This document shows, in pieces, positions 17,045 to 26,029 of a stretch of 64,000 nt of DNA. Below the pieces are notes generated by a model that worked only from the letters and a program-made list of their open reading frames with translations, did not search any database and was not told where the DNA came from. The stretch is from Anaeromyxobacter sp. Lineage in GTDB: Bacteria; Myxococcota; Myxococcia; Myxococcales; Anaeromyxobacteraceae. Position 1 is the stretch's first letter. Each line of letters starts with the position of its first letter. Both the position numbers and the translations under genes were made by a program. The DNA lies in the NCBI GenBank assembly GCA_016718565.1, contig JADKCZ010000005.1, forward strand, positions 372,001 to 436,000. Reading direction: 5' to 3'.

Positions 17045-18094
17045 ATGACCGAGAACACCGAGCAGCTCCCCGCGGCCGAGGCCGCGCCCGCCGTCCCCCC
17101 CGAGGCCGTCGCCGCCGAAGCCGTCGTCGCCGCCCCCGCCGCCCCCGCCGAGACCATGGCCGCCGCGCTGACCAGCAGCGGCACCGCCATCAGCATGAAG
17201 CAGCTGCTCGAGGCGGGCGTCCACTTCGGCCACCAGACCAAGCGCTGGAACCCGAAGATGAAGCCGTACATCTTCGGCGCCCGCAACGGCATCTACATCA
17301 TCGACCTGCAGAAGACGGTCGGCCTGGCCCGCAGCGCGCTCCGCTTCGTCTCCGACGCCGTGGCCAAGGGCGGCTCGGTGCTCTTCATCGGCACCAAGAA
17401 GCAGGCCCAGGACGCCGTCCGCGAGGAGGCCTCCCGCTCCGGCCAGTACCACGTGACCAACCGCTGGCTGGGCGGCACGCTCACCAACTTCAAGACCATC
17501 AAGACCGGCATCGAGCGGCTCAAGACGCTGGAGAAGATGAAGGAGGACGGCACCTACGAGCGCCTGCCCAAGAAGGAGGTGGCCTCCAACGAGCGCGAGC
17601 GCCTCAAGCTCGAGAAGAACCTGGGCGGCATCAAGGACCTGCCCCGCCTGCCGGCCGCCATCTTCGTCATCGACACCAAGAAGGAGCACATCGCGGTGCA
17701 CGAGGCCAACCGGCTCGGCATCCCGGTGGTGGCGGTGGTCGACACCAACTGCGACCCCGAGGGCATCGACTACGTCATCCCCGGCAACGACGACGCCATC
17801 CGCTCCATCCGCCTGTTCACCGGCAAGGTGGCCGAGGCCTGCCTCGAGGGCAAGGGCCGGCACGCCGCCTGGGTGGCCGAGCACGGCGCCCAGGAGACGC
17901 GCGGCGACGACGACCGCGACGCCGCCAGCGAGCGCGGCATGAAGGACCGCCGCGACCGCGGTGGCCGCCGCGACCGCGGCGAGCGCCGCCCGCCCCGCGA
18001 GGACCGCGGCGCGGCCTCGGCCGGCGTGGAGGTCGTCCGCAAGGGCGAGGTGGTGGCCGTCGCCGCCCCGGCGCCCGAGGCGGCCAAGGAGTAG
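17045..18094 (+). CDS. rpsB: 30S ribosomal protein S2
   Basis: 349 residues, well over the usual 230-260. ATG 17045 follows AAGAAGAG. An Ala/Pro/Glu-rich leader of about 50 residues precedes the normal start SMKQLLEAGVHFGHQTKRW; the S2 core (GARNGIYIIDLQKTV, WLGGTLTNFKTIK, NCDPEGIDYVIPGNDDAIRS) is intact. The tail of about 75 residues is charged, with repeats RDRGGRRDRGERRPPRED. S2 sits at the 30S head-body junction. tsf follows 83 bp later. The 221 bp upstream should hold the promoter, but no clear -10/-35 pair was found. Confidence 0.96.
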   Translation: MTENTEQLPAAEAAPAVPPEAVAAEAVVAAPAAPAETMAAALTSSGTAISMKQLLEAGVHFGHQTKRWNPKMKPYIFGARNGIYIIDLQKTVGLARSALRFVSDAVAKGGSVLFIGTKKQAQDAVREEASRSGQYHVTNRWLGGTLTNFKTIKTGIERLKTLEKMKEDGTYERLPKKEVASNERERLKLEKNLGGIKDLPRLPAAIFVIDTKKEHIAVHEANRLGIPVVAVVDTNCDPEGIDYVIPGNDDAIRSIRLFTGKVAEACLEGKGRHAAWVAEHGAQETRGDDDRDAASERGMKDRRDRGGRRDRGERRPPREDRGAASAGVEVVRKGEVVAVAAPAPEAAKE

Positions 18095-18177
18095 CGGCCG
18101 CAGCACCTTCCAGGCTTGCGGGGGCGGGTCCGACCGGGCTCGCCCCCGACCCTTATCCGACAGAGGAGAGAACCGAC

Positions 18178-18837
18178 ATGGCAGAGGTCACCGCGAAGAT
18201 GGTGCAGGAGCTCCGGGAGAAGACCGGGGCCGGCATGATGGACTGCAAGAGGATGCTCACCGAGGCCGGCGGCGACATGGCCAAGGCCGAGGAGCTGCTC
18301 AAGAAGAAGGGGCTCTCCGCCGCCGCCAAGAAGTCCTCGCGCGCCGCCACCGAGGGGGCCGTCACCTCCTACATCCACATGGGCGGCAAGATCGGCGTGT
18401 TGCTCGAGGTGAACATCGAGACCGACTTCGCCGCGCGCAACGAGGCCTTCCAGTCCCTGGTCAAGGACCTGGCCATGCACATCGCCGCCTCCAACCCGCT
18501 CTACGTGCGCCGCGAGGAGGTCCCCGCCGAGCTGGTCGCCAAGGAGGTCGAGCTGGTCAAGGCGCAGCTGCGCGAGCAGAAGAAGCCCGAGGCCATGCTG
18601 GAGAAGATCGCCGCCGGCAAGCTCGACCGGTACTACTCGGAGATCGTGCTGCTCGAGCAGCCCTTCGTGAAGGACGACAAGAAGAAGGTCGGCGACGTGG
18701 TCACCGAGGCGGTCGCCAAGATCGGCGAGAACATCCAGGTGCGCCGCTTCGCCCGCTACGCGCTCGGCGAGGGCATGGTGAAGAAGGTCGAGAACTACGC
18801 CGAGGAGGTCGCCAAGGCCGCCGGCCTGGCGAAGTAG
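18178..18837 (+). CDS. tsf: Translation elongation factor Ts
   Basis: 219 residues, the short form found in several phyla. It begins AEVTAKMVQELREKTGAGMMDCKRML, the UBA-like N-terminal domain with TGAGMMDCKRAL-type core, and has a single dimerisation/core domain (NIETDFAARNEAFQSL, QPFVKDDKKKVGDVV). It recharges EF-Tu by GDP release. ATG 18178 with GAGGAGAG upstream. Co-transcribed with rpsB; a strong hairpin follows the stop. Confidence 0.97.
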   Translation: MAEVTAKMVQELREKTGAGMMDCKRMLTEAGGDMAKAEELLKKKGLSAAAKKSSRAATEGAVTSYIHMGGKIGVLLEVNIETDFAARNEAFQSLVKDLAMHIAASNPLYVRREEVPAELVAKEVELVKAQLREQKKPEAMLEKIAAGKLDRYYSEIVLLEQPFVKDDKKKVGDVVTEAVAKIGENIQVRRFARYALGEGMVKKVENYAEEVAKAAGLAK

Positions 18838-18870
18838 CCCTCCCGCCGCGCCAGCCGCTCGGGACACGAC

Positions 18871-18907
18871 CCGGCCCCGGCCCCGCGCGAGCGGGGACCG
18901 GGGCCGG
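18871..18907 (+). terminator. Hairpin between convergent tsf and CAP lipoprotein genes
   Basis: CCGGCCCCGG CCCCGC, loop GCGA, GCGGGG, then CCGGGGCCGG: 16 bp of stem with one bulged A. There is no clear U tract on either side. Because the flanking genes converge here, it may end transcription from both directions. Confidence 0.6.
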
Positions 18908-18935
18908 TTCACTTGGGGGTGCCGGCGCGCCGGCG

Positions 18936-20615
18936 CTACTTGCCGAGCTTGTTGGCCACGATCAGCACCACGAACAGCGTGTTCTTGCCGAGCCGCGGGT
19001 GGCGGCCCAGCGCCCCGCCCAGCCCGAGCAGCCGGCCGGTGCCCAGGGCGTCGGAGTCCTCGGCGAAGTCGGAGGGGTCGAGCCGGGCGTCCACCAGCAG
19101 GTTGATGTTCTTGTAGGCCTTCTGCAGGGCACGGTTGAGCTGCTCGGTGGTGGCCTTGGGCGGCGGGCCGCCGGCGGCCGCCACGGCGGCGGCGTACTCG
19201 TTGGCCAGCTTCTCCAGCCCCGCATCGGCCGTCAGCGCGGCCTGCTTGTCGGCCGCCCGCTTCTTCGCGATGGCGTCGCGGATGGCCTGCTTCATGGCCG
19301 GGACGTCGGGCGGCGGCTGGATGCGGATGAAGAGCTGGGTCAGGTAGGTGATGGAGCGGCCGCTGGCGTCGGTGCCGACGGCCACGCCCAGGCCGCCGTG
19401 GGTCACCTCGGTGGACATGACGTTGGCGCGGTGGCTCGGGCTGGCCAGCAGCCGATCGTGGGCCTGGTCGGCCCCCACCGCGGCGGCCGGGTTCTGCAGG
19501 ATGACCGGGGCCTGGATGTCGGCCTCGCCGAGCCGCTGCACGATGTTGACCGGCACGGCGGTGACCCCGCCCTTGGCGCCGTCGCGCATGGCCTCGGAGA
19601 GGGCCCGGGCGATCTTCTCCACCGGCTCGGACCAGGTCAGCGCCGGCAGGCCGGCCGCGGCCCGCTCGGCGTCGATGAGCCCGGCCATCTTCTTCTCCAG
19701 GGCGGCCGGCTCGGTGGGCCAGGCCGGCTCGGCCACCGGCGCCGAGGTGGCCAGGGGCAGGCCGCAGGCCACCGGCACGGTGGCCAGCACCCGCTCGTTG
19801 CCCATCTCCTCGCCGCGCACCTCCACCACGATGCGTCCGGGCCGGTCGCAGGCCACCTCGCCCTTGAAGGCGCGGCCGGGCGGCTGCTCCAGGGTGGTGA
19901 GCCGGCCCTGGGCGTCGGAGATCAGCAGCTTGGGGTTCTCCAGCTCCCCGGTGAGCGCCCCGGTCACGGCGGCCTTCTGGCCCGCCTCCAGGCGGCGCGG
20001 CAGCGGGTCGAGCGCCACCAGGCCGTTCTGCAGCACCAGCACCGCCTTGGTGCGGTTGGTGCCCAGGCGCATGGTGGCCAGGCCGTAGCGCGGCGACGGC
20101 ACCTTGAGCCCGTAGGCGATGACGGAGTCGGCCAGGGAGCCGCCGATCTGGCGCGGGTCCTCGATCTTGGCCTTGCCCGGCTCACCGTCGCTGGCGGTCA
20201 TGATGGTCTTCACCATGATCGAGGCCACCGGCGAGGCCAGGCCGAAGTACTGCGCCAGGAAGGCGCTGACCGAGGGGGGCACGGCCTGGTCGTCCTCCCA
20301 GCCGAGCAGCGCTTCGGCCAGCGCGCAGAGCTGGCCGTCGGCCACCGGCAGCGGCGAGTCGCTGGCCTTGGCCGTGGCCTCCACCTTGGCGTAGGCCTCG
20401 GTGGCGGCGGCGTTGACGGGGCACCGGTAGCTGGCGTCGGGGCCGAACTGGGCCGCGGCGGGCCGGCCGGGGGTGAGGGCGCCGGCCGCGATGGTGCCGG
20501 GCAGGCGCTTGTTCACCTCGGTGAGGCCGGCGACGCCGGCGCAGCCGGCCAGGGTGAGCAGGGCGGCGGCCGCGGCGAGTGCGCGGGCGCCCGGTGAGGG
20601 CAGGGGGTGGGGCAC
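18936..20615 (-). CDS. CAP/SCP-domain lipoprotein
   Basis: 559 residues from GTG 20615 with AAGGAGA upstream. Signal peptide with lipobox LTLAGC (Cys25). The central part from about residue 310 is a CAP (SCP-like) domain: LIDAERAAAGLPALTWSEPV at its first helix and SPSHRANVMSTEVTHGGLGVAV at its signature, where His residues form the CAP cavity. The region before it (30-300) has no recognised family, and a helical tail follows (420-559) ending in a hydrophobic stretch LFVVLIVANKLGK. Bacterial CAP proteins are secreted; their activity is poorly known. It stands alone, convergent with tsf. Confidence 0.75.
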   Translation of the reverse strand: MPHPLPSPGARALAAAAALLTLAGCAGVAGLTEVNKRLPGTIAAGALTPGRPAAAQFGPDASYRCPVNAAATEAYAKVEATAKASDSPLPVADGQLCALAEALLGWEDDQAVPPSVSAFLAQYFGLASPVASIMVKTIMTASDGEPGKAKIEDPRQIGGSLADSVIAYGLKVPSPRYGLATMRLGTNRTKAVLVLQNGLVALDPLPRRLEAGQKAAVTGALTGELENPKLLISDAQGRLTTLEQPPGRAFKGEVACDRPGRIVVEVRGEEMGNERVLATVPVACGLPLATSAPVAEPAWPTEPAALEKKMAGLIDAERAAAGLPALTWSEPVEKIARALSEAMRDGAKGGVTAVPVNIVQRLGEADIQAPVILQNPAAAVGADQAHDRLLASPSHRANVMSTEVTHGGLGVAVGTDASGRSITYLTQLFIRIQPPPDVPAMKQAIRDAIAKKRAADKQAALTADAGLEKLANEYAAAVAAAGGPPPKATTEQLNRALQKAYKNINLLVDARLDPSDFAEDSDALGTGRLLGLGGALGRHPRLGKNTLFVVLIVANKLGK

Positions 20616-20718
20616 GGGGGGTCTCCTTCGGTGATGGGTGCCACGAAAAGCAACCGGGCCCCGCCCGACGGCGCACGTGGCGCTCCTCGAACGGGACCCG
20701 GGTACTCTACGTGAAACT

Positions 20719-20751
20719 GGGGCGGGCGGACGCCGAAGCGCCGCCCGCCCC
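20719..20751 (-). terminator. Terminator-like hairpin after the TonB-dependent receptor gene
   Basis: On the minus strand, 11 bases after the receptor stop codon: GGGGCGGGCGG, an 11-base loop, then CCGCCCGCCCC, followed by AGTTT. The stem is a perfect 11 bp; the T run is short. Confidence 0.6.
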
Positions 20752-20762
20752 GTCAGGTGCGA

Positions 20763-23700
20763 CTAGAACGACTGCGACAGACGGGCGTAGACGTAGCGGC
20801 CCATGTAGTCGTAGGTCGAGGCGTCGGAGCTCGCCAGGAAGCCGTTGTAGACCTTGGCGGGCTTGCGATCGAGCAGGTTCTGCGCGCCCACGGTCACCGC
20901 GGTCTTGCCGGCCACCGAGGAGAACCCGTAGGTGACGTACCCGTCGAAGGTCATGTAGGTCTCGACCTGGCGGGACAGCGTGGCGTCGACGTAGCAGAGG
21001 CCGCCGGCGCCGGAGAGCCCGTCGGGGTCAGCGCACTCCTTGAACGTGCCGATGTAGCGGCCGCTCAGGCCGGCGCCCAGGTCGCTCATCGACCAGAGCA
21101 CCGAGGCGTTGGCCTTGTACCGCGGCATGGCGAGCGACTGGTCGTAGGTGCCGGCGTTCTTGATGACCGTGCCGTCAGCCAGCGTGTCGTCGTAGTACTG
21201 CAGGTAGGTGCCGTCCACGCCGAACCGGAACTGGCCGGCCACGTCGGTGGGCAGCGTGTACTTGAGCGAGACGTCGAGGCCGGCCGTCTTGGTGCCGCCG
21301 ATGTTCTCGTTCAGGTTGGCGATGTTGGTGATGAGGCCGGTGCCCGGATCGCGGGTGATCTTCCCGCAGTACTTGCGTTCCTCCGTGGGGAGCGGGTAGC
21401 AGTTGCTGATGATGGTGCCCTCACCGATGGACGAGATCGAGTTGGTGAGATCGATCGAGTAGTAGTCGACCGTGAGCGACAGGTTCGGCACCCAGCGCGG
21501 CAGGAAGACGGCGCCGACCGTGAAGATCTTGGCCGTCTCCGGGGTCAGGTCCGGGTTGCCGCCGGTGGTGGAGCGCAGCTGGTCCCGGTCGTCGCCGTTG
21601 GTGGTGTTCGGGGCGATGGCGCCGTCGGCGAGGCACCGATTGTAGGTGGAGTTCGGGTTGGTGAGGATGGGGTCGTTCGGATCGGCCGGATTCGGAAGCG
21701 CCAGCCCGCCGCCGCACGGATCCGAGACCTGGGCGAAGTTGTCGGCCTGGCCGGAGAACAGGGCGCTGATGGTGGGCGCGCGGAACGCCGTCGAGTAGGT
21801 GCCGCGCAGGGTCACGTCGGACACCGGCTGCCAGGTGAGGCCGAACTTGTAGGTGTTGTCGCTGCCGAACGTGGAGTAGTTGAAGATGCGGGCGGCCGCG
21901 GTCAGCTCCAGGTCCTGGGCGAACGGGACGTTGTTGATGAGCGGGATGCTGAGCTCGCCGTAGCCCTCGGTGACCTCGTAGCCGCCCTCGGTGGCGAAGT
22001 AGTTGTTGCCCGAGTTCTCGCCGGAGCCGGTGATGGGGTTCGGCTTGTCGAAGCCGCGCTCGTTGCGCCAGTCGAAGCCGAGGGCCAGGCCGGCCGCGCG
22101 ATCCGAGAAGAGCTTGAAGAGCTCACCCGACACGCCCACCTGGACGATCTCCTGCTGGGTCAGGCCGAGGTCGGTGCCGAAGAAGCCGAGGCCGAGCACC
22201 TGCTCCTGGGTGATGGAGCCGACGCCGCCCAGCATGTTGAGCGGGGTGCAGCCGGTGATCTGGGTGTTGAGGTCACCCGCGGTCTGCACGCAGACCGGGG
22301 CGCCGGTGGCCGGATCGATCATCGACGGGCCGATGGCGGCGGCGATGCGCGGGACGCGCAGGGTGCCGTTGGTGGTGTTGACCCCCTGGGTGCGGCCGAA
22401 GTTGTAGGAGGCGTCCCAGGTCCAGCCGGAGAGCGGGCCGGCCCAGTCGCCGAAGGAGCCGTCGAGGCCGGTGACCACGCGGAAGGTGGTGATGTCCTGG
22501 GTGAAGTCGCGGTTGCCGAACTCCACCAGGCGGCGGCGGGCGTCGGCGATGTCCACGCCGAACGGGTTGTAGAAGCTGTCGGCCGAGATGGGCACGCCGA
22601 AGTTGACGGTGAAGAGCGGCTCGGGCGCCAGCTTCTGGGACGACTTGCGGTTCACGTACGACGCCTCGAAGTAGCCGCGGGCCACGTTGCCCAGGTTGGT
22701 GTCGCCGGTGGCGAAGAGGCTGACGCGCTTCTGCGGGGTGACGAGGTAGTTCTCGGGCTGGAAGTTGTAGGCGTCGGTGGCGGCGACGTAGGGGCGGAAG
22801 GTCGGATCGGCCCCGCCCGCGCCCGGCACCACGATGAAGTTGGCCGCGCCGGTGCCCGGGGTGGCGGCGGCGAGATCGATGCAGGCCTGGGTGGTGCAGG
22901 CGTCCGGATCGACGCGGAAGCGGCCGTTCGGCACGGCCGAGGAGCCGCCGGGGATGGTCTCGCCGGAGGCGTAGTCGAGGGTCAGGGCGGTGGCGGCGAA
23001 GTCGCGGTCGCCGGCCCAGACGGTCTTCTGCTCGTAGTAGCCGCCGGAGAAGAGGATGTTGCCCTTCTCGGTGCCGGTGCCGGTGGTGAAGTTCACGTCG
23101 TAGATCTGGCCGTCGTTATGGCCGGAGGTGCCGGCGAAGGCCGTGACCTCGGTGCCGTTGAAGCGCTTGCGCAGGATGATGTTGACCACGCCGGCCACGG
23201 CGTCGGAGCCGTACACGGCGGAGGCGCCGTCCTTGAGGACCTCGATCCGCTCGATGGCCGAGGTGGGGATGGAGTTCAGGTCGACGGTGGAGTCGGCGCC
23301 GTCGCCGCCCGGCACGAACCGCCGGCCGTTCACGAGCACCAGGGTGCGGCCGGCGCCCAGGGAGCGCAGGCTGATGGTGGTCGTGCCGTTGCCGCTGTTG
23401 TTGTACTGGGTGTTGATGGCGTTGCCCTGCTCGGGCATCGACTGGAGGAAGTCGCCGATGGAGACCTTGCCGGAGGCGACCACGGCCTCGCGGGTCATGA
23501 TGCTCACCGGGGCCGGCGTGGTGAGGTCCTTGCGGCGGATGCGGGAGCCGGTGACGACCACCTCCTCCATCTGCACGGCCTCGGGGACCACGGCCAGGTT
23601 GGCGCGCAGGGTGACGTTCTCACCCAGGGCCAGGTCGGCGCGGAGCTCCGACTTGTAGCCGTCGGCGGAGGCGGCCAGCTTGTACCTGCCGGCCGGAAGG

Positions 23701-23918
23701 TTGGCGATGGTGAACGAGCCCTTGGCGTCGGTCACGACCGTCTGCTCGCCGGGGGCGGCCGGGCTGGTGGCGGTGACGAGGGCGCCCACGACCGGCTGGC
23801 CGTTGGAGCCGTCGGTCACGACGCCGGTGATGGTACCGGTGGTCTGCGCGGACGCCACACCCGCGAACAGCAGCGCGAGCGGCGCGAGACGCGCAAGCTG
23901 CATCAACATCTTCTTCAT
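20763..23918 (-). CDS. TonB-dependent outer-membrane receptor with carboxypeptidase-like domain
   Basis: 1051 residues. Signal peptide ending ...FAGVASAQ. Residues about 25-110 are a carboxypeptidase-regulatory-like beta domain (TGTITGVVTDGSNGQPVVGA), followed by the plug from MEEVVVTGSRIRRKDL, including LVLVNGRRF and IERIEVLKDGASAVYGSDA, and a long beta barrel ending in YVYARLSQSF with the terminal Phe used for outer-membrane insertion. Such receptors import siderophores, glycans or peptides using TonB energy; the substrate cannot be told. ATG 23918 has TGGAGG upstream. It is divergent from tonB-exbB-exbD-exbD. Confidence 0.92.
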   Translation of the reverse strand: MKKMLMQLARLAPLALLFAGVASAQTTGTITGVVTDGSNGQPVVGALVTATSPAAPGEQTVVTDAKGSFTIANLPAGRYKLAASADGYKSELRADLALGENVTLRANLAVVPEAVQMEEVVVTGSRIRRKDLTTPAPVSIMTREAVVASGKVSIGDFLQSMPEQGNAINTQYNNSGNGTTTISLRSLGAGRTLVLVNGRRFVPGGDGADSTVDLNSIPTSAIERIEVLKDGASAVYGSDAVAGVVNIILRKRFNGTEVTAFAGTSGHNDGQIYDVNFTTGTGTEKGNILFSGGYYEQKTVWAGDRDFAATALTLDYASGETIPGGSSAVPNGRFRVDPDACTTQACIDLAAATPGTGAANFIVVPGAGGADPTFRPYVAATDAYNFQPENYLVTPQKRVSLFATGDTNLGNVARGYFEASYVNRKSSQKLAPEPLFTVNFGVPISADSFYNPFGVDIADARRRLVEFGNRDFTQDITTFRVVTGLDGSFGDWAGPLSGWTWDASYNFGRTQGVNTTNGTLRVPRIAAAIGPSMIDPATGAPVCVQTAGDLNTQITGCTPLNMLGGVGSITQEQVLGLGFFGTDLGLTQQEIVQVGVSGELFKLFSDRAAGLALGFDWRNERGFDKPNPITGSGENSGNNYFATEGGYEVTEGYGELSIPLINNVPFAQDLELTAAARIFNYSTFGSDNTYKFGLTWQPVSDVTLRGTYSTAFRAPTISALFSGQADNFAQVSDPCGGGLALPNPADPNDPILTNPNSTYNRCLADGAIAPNTTNGDDRDQLRSTTGGNPDLTPETAKIFTVGAVFLPRWVPNLSLTVDYYSIDLTNSISSIGEGTIISNCYPLPTEERKYCGKITRDPGTGLITNIANLNENIGGTKTAGLDVSLKYTLPTDVAGQFRFGVDGTYLQYYDDTLADGTVIKNAGTYDQSLAMPRYKANASVLWSMSDLGAGLSGRYIGTFKECADPDGLSGAGGLCYVDATLSRQVETYMTFDGYVTYGFSSVAGKTAVTVGAQNLLDRKPAKVYNGFLASSDASTYDYMGRYVYARLSQSF

Positions 23919-23959
23919 GACTACCTCCAGGGAGAGTTCACACCAGGTGATTCCCCGGT

Positions 23960-24006
23960 CGATCGGCTGGAAGCTCCCGGAATATCCGGGAAACGTTGGC
24001 CGATCG
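23960..24006 (-). promoter_or_regulatory. Nested inverted repeat in receptor gene leader
   Basis: CCCGGA-ATA-TCCGGG (23976-23990) is centred on 23983. Outside it, CGATCGGC (23960-23967) and GCCGATCG (23999-24006) form a second inverted repeat with the same centre. It lies between the predicted start of transcription and the ATG, so it could act as a repressor site or as an RNA hairpin. Confidence 0.5.
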
Positions 24007-24031
24007 GCGGGTCAGACGGATTGGTCGAAAC

Positions 24032-24060
24032 TTCTAAGCCTCGGATGTCGGGAATGTCAA
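24032..24060 (-). promoter_or_regulatory. Putative promoter of the TonB-dependent receptor gene
   Basis: Minus strand TTGACA (24060-24055), 17-base spacer, TTAGAA (24037-24032). The leader to the ATG at 23918 would be about 105 bases. Confidence 0.45.
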
Positions 24061-24335
24061 GGCAACGTCACGGGTTGTGGGCGATGGTGTGCCTCGTCGC
24101 AACGGCGCGCCATCCCGGGGTGTTTCGGACTCGGACAATTTCCCGTTGCCGGCCCGACACTTTGCCGCGCCCCCCTCCCAGCGTCCGTGCCGCCGCCCCT
24201 CTTGAGGTGGGACCGGCGCCGCGCGACCGGCGCCGCGCCGGGGCCGGTGCAGCCGCCGGATCTGGGCTCGCCGATGGCGGGCCCTGATCGCGCTCGCCCT
24301 GTCTGGCGAGCGCACCGGCGGGTGACGTCGCGCTA

Positions 24336-24364
24336 TTGACAAGGGGTTGGGGGGCGACTAGACA
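24336..24364 (+). promoter_or_regulatory. Putative promoter of the tonB operon
   Basis: TTGACA at 24336-24341 and TAGACA at 24359-24364, 17-base spacer. It lies about 50 bases upstream of the tonB start and faces away from the receptor promoter. Confidence 0.45.
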
Positions 24365-24417
24365 GCAGCCTTCTTTTTGCCGGCTGATTCCGCCGTCAAT
24401 TCGCGAGCGAGCCGAAC

Positions 24418-25146
24418 GTGTTCGACGAGGTCACGAAGCGAGAGACAGGGAAGGCCGCGGCCCGCCGGGCGGGCTTCGTCTTCGGCTCAACGGCCTTCCA
24501 GATCGGCCTGGTCGCGGCGGCCATCCTCGCCGGCCAGCAGATCAAGGAGGCGGTGCAGGAGAAGGCGGTTGACGTGAAGTTCGTCAAGTCCGCCGCCCCG
24601 CCGCCGCCCCCGGCGCCGCCCCCGCCGGCGGCCCCGCCGCCCAAGCGCAAGAACGCCCCGGACAAGCCGCCGCCGGTCAACGCCCCTCCCCCCCCTCCGC
24701 CCACGGCCCTCATCCAGCCGACGGACCTGAAGGAGGAGATGAAGGAGGACACCTCCCCGAAGGAGCCAGAGTACAACTACGGCTCCGGCGAGGGCGTGGT
24801 GGGCGGGGTGGTGGGCGCGGTCACGCCGGCCCCCTCCATCGAGGACGCCCCGGCCTACGCCACCGCGGGCTTCAGGAAGCCGGCGCCGGAGGATCCGGCC
24901 TGCATCGGCCGGTCCGTGCGCATCTCCTCGGACCTGCTCGACTACGTCACCGGCCCCATCAAGGTGAAGTTCGCCGTCAACAAGGACGGGACGCCGAGCC
25001 GCTTCGAGGTGCTCTCCGCCATCTCGGACCAGCGCATCGCCAGCGCCATCTGGCAGGCCATCAAGTCCTGCAAGTGGACGGCGGGCGCCGACGCCCAGGG
25101 CCGCCCGACCAACATCTGGATGATCCTGCCGGTGCGGCTGCAGTAG
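24418..25146 (+). CDS. tonB: TonB-family energy-transducer protein
   Basis: 242 residues from GTG 24418. One N-terminal membrane helix (about residues 22-42, FGSTAFQIGLVAAAILAG) with a basic cytoplasmic side is followed by a long proline-rich periplasmic linker of PPP and KRK runs. The C-terminal domain (about 165-242) has VKFAVNKDGTPSRFEVLSA and ASAIWQAIKSCKW, the usual TonB C-terminal pattern that contacts the receptor TonB box. It is the first gene of tonB-exbB-exbD-exbD and divergent from a receptor it probably serves (inference from position). Confidence 0.88.
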   Translation: MFDEVTKRETGKAAARRAGFVFGSTAFQIGLVAAAILAGQQIKEAVQEKAVDVKFVKSAAPPPPPAPPPPAAPPPKRKNAPDKPPPVNAPPPPPPTALIQPTDLKEEMKEDTSPKEPEYNYGSGEGVVGGVVGAVTPAPSIEDAPAYATAGFRKPAPEDPACIGRSVRISSDLLDYVTGPIKVKFAVNKDGTPSRFEVLSAISDQRIASAIWQAIKSCKWTAGADAQGRPTNIWMILPVRLQ

Positions 25147-25207
25147 GCACGCCCCCGCGGCGCCACCCCCTTCCCCGACTCAGCCCTCTCCCAGGAGGAT
25201 TCACCCG

Positions 25208-25966
25208 ATGTCGCTCCACATCTTCGAGACCGTCCAGCAGCTCGTCCTCGCCCAGGCCACCTCGGCCGGCACCCCCCAGCTCGACTTCTCCCTGACGGGG
25301 ATGGTCAAGTCCATCGAGGGCTTCGGCATCGTGGTGGCCGGCATCCTGGCCATCATGTCCGTCTACTCCCTGGGCGTGGTGGCGGAGCGCATCTTCACCT
25401 ACTCCCGGGCCAACCGGGCCTCGCGCCGCTTCCTGGAGGCGCTGCAGCCGCTCCTCAAGGAGCACCAGTTCGAGGCGGCCATCGAGCTCGCCAAGAAGGA
25501 GAAGGTCGGCCACCTGCCCCGCGTGCTCGGCCTGGCCATCGGCGAGTACAAGAACGGCCTGGAGGCGCTGCGCAGCAAGGGCCCCCACGACGTGGGCCAC
25601 TTCGACATCATCGACGCCGTCAACCGGGCCATCGAGCGGAGCTCGCTGCGCACCGTCAACGAGCTGCGCCGCGGCCTGGGCGCCCTGGCCACCATCGGCT
25701 CGACCGCCCCGTTCGTCGGCCTCCTCGGCACGGTGTGGGGCATCATCAAGGCCTTCCAGAAGATGGCCATCGAGGGCGGCGGCGGGCTCGGCACCGTGTC
25801 CGGCGCCATCGCCGAGGCGCTCATCAACACCGCCTTCGGCCTGCTGGTCGCCATCCCGGCCGTGATGTTCTTCAACAACCTCACCAACCGGGTCGAGGAG
25901 ATGCAGGTGGACATCACCGACTCGGCCACCGAGCTGGTCGACTTCTTCATGAAGGAAGGGCGCTAG
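25208..25966 (+). CDS. exbB: ExbB/TolQ-family proton channel protein
   Basis: 252 residues with three membrane helices (about 38-58, 155-178, 195-222). GALATIGSTAPFVGLLGTVWGIIKAF is the conserved second-helix block, with the Thr residues of the proton path. Start ATG 25208 with AGGAGG upstream. In complex with ExbD it uses the proton gradient to drive TonB. The gene is 61 bp after tonB and 63 bp before exbD. Confidence 0.93.
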   Translation: MSLHIFETVQQLVLAQATSAGTPQLDFSLTGMVKSIEGFGIVVAGILAIMSVYSLGVVAERIFTYSRANRASRRFLEALQPLLKEHQFEAAIELAKKEKVGHLPRVLGLAIGEYKNGLEALRSKGPHDVGHFDIIDAVNRAIERSSLRTVNELRRGLGALATIGSTAPFVGLLGTVWGIIKAFQKMAIEGGGGLGTVSGAIAEALINTAFGLLVAIPAVMFFNNLTNRVEEMQVDITDSATELVDFFMKEGR

Positions 25967-26029
25967 TCACGCCGGGCGGCGCGCTCGCCGCCCACAGGCT
26001 GGCCCACCTCAAGGAGAGGGAGACCCACG

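Larger units (their letters stand above)
23919..24417. other. Divergent regulatory region between receptor and tonB operon
   Basis: 499 bp of lower G+C than the genes beside it, with a minus-strand promoter near 24032-24060, a plus-strand promoter at 24336-24364 and a nested inverted repeat at 23960-24006 in the receptor leader. Between 24070 and 24330 nothing else is recognisable; a 102-codon minus-strand frame there looks non-coding. Confidence 0.65.

Noticed and set aside
24034..24342. 102-residue minus-strand frame in the receptor/tonB gap
   Set aside because: Arg/Pro-rich with no pattern, lies over both predicted promoters, no ribosome site.
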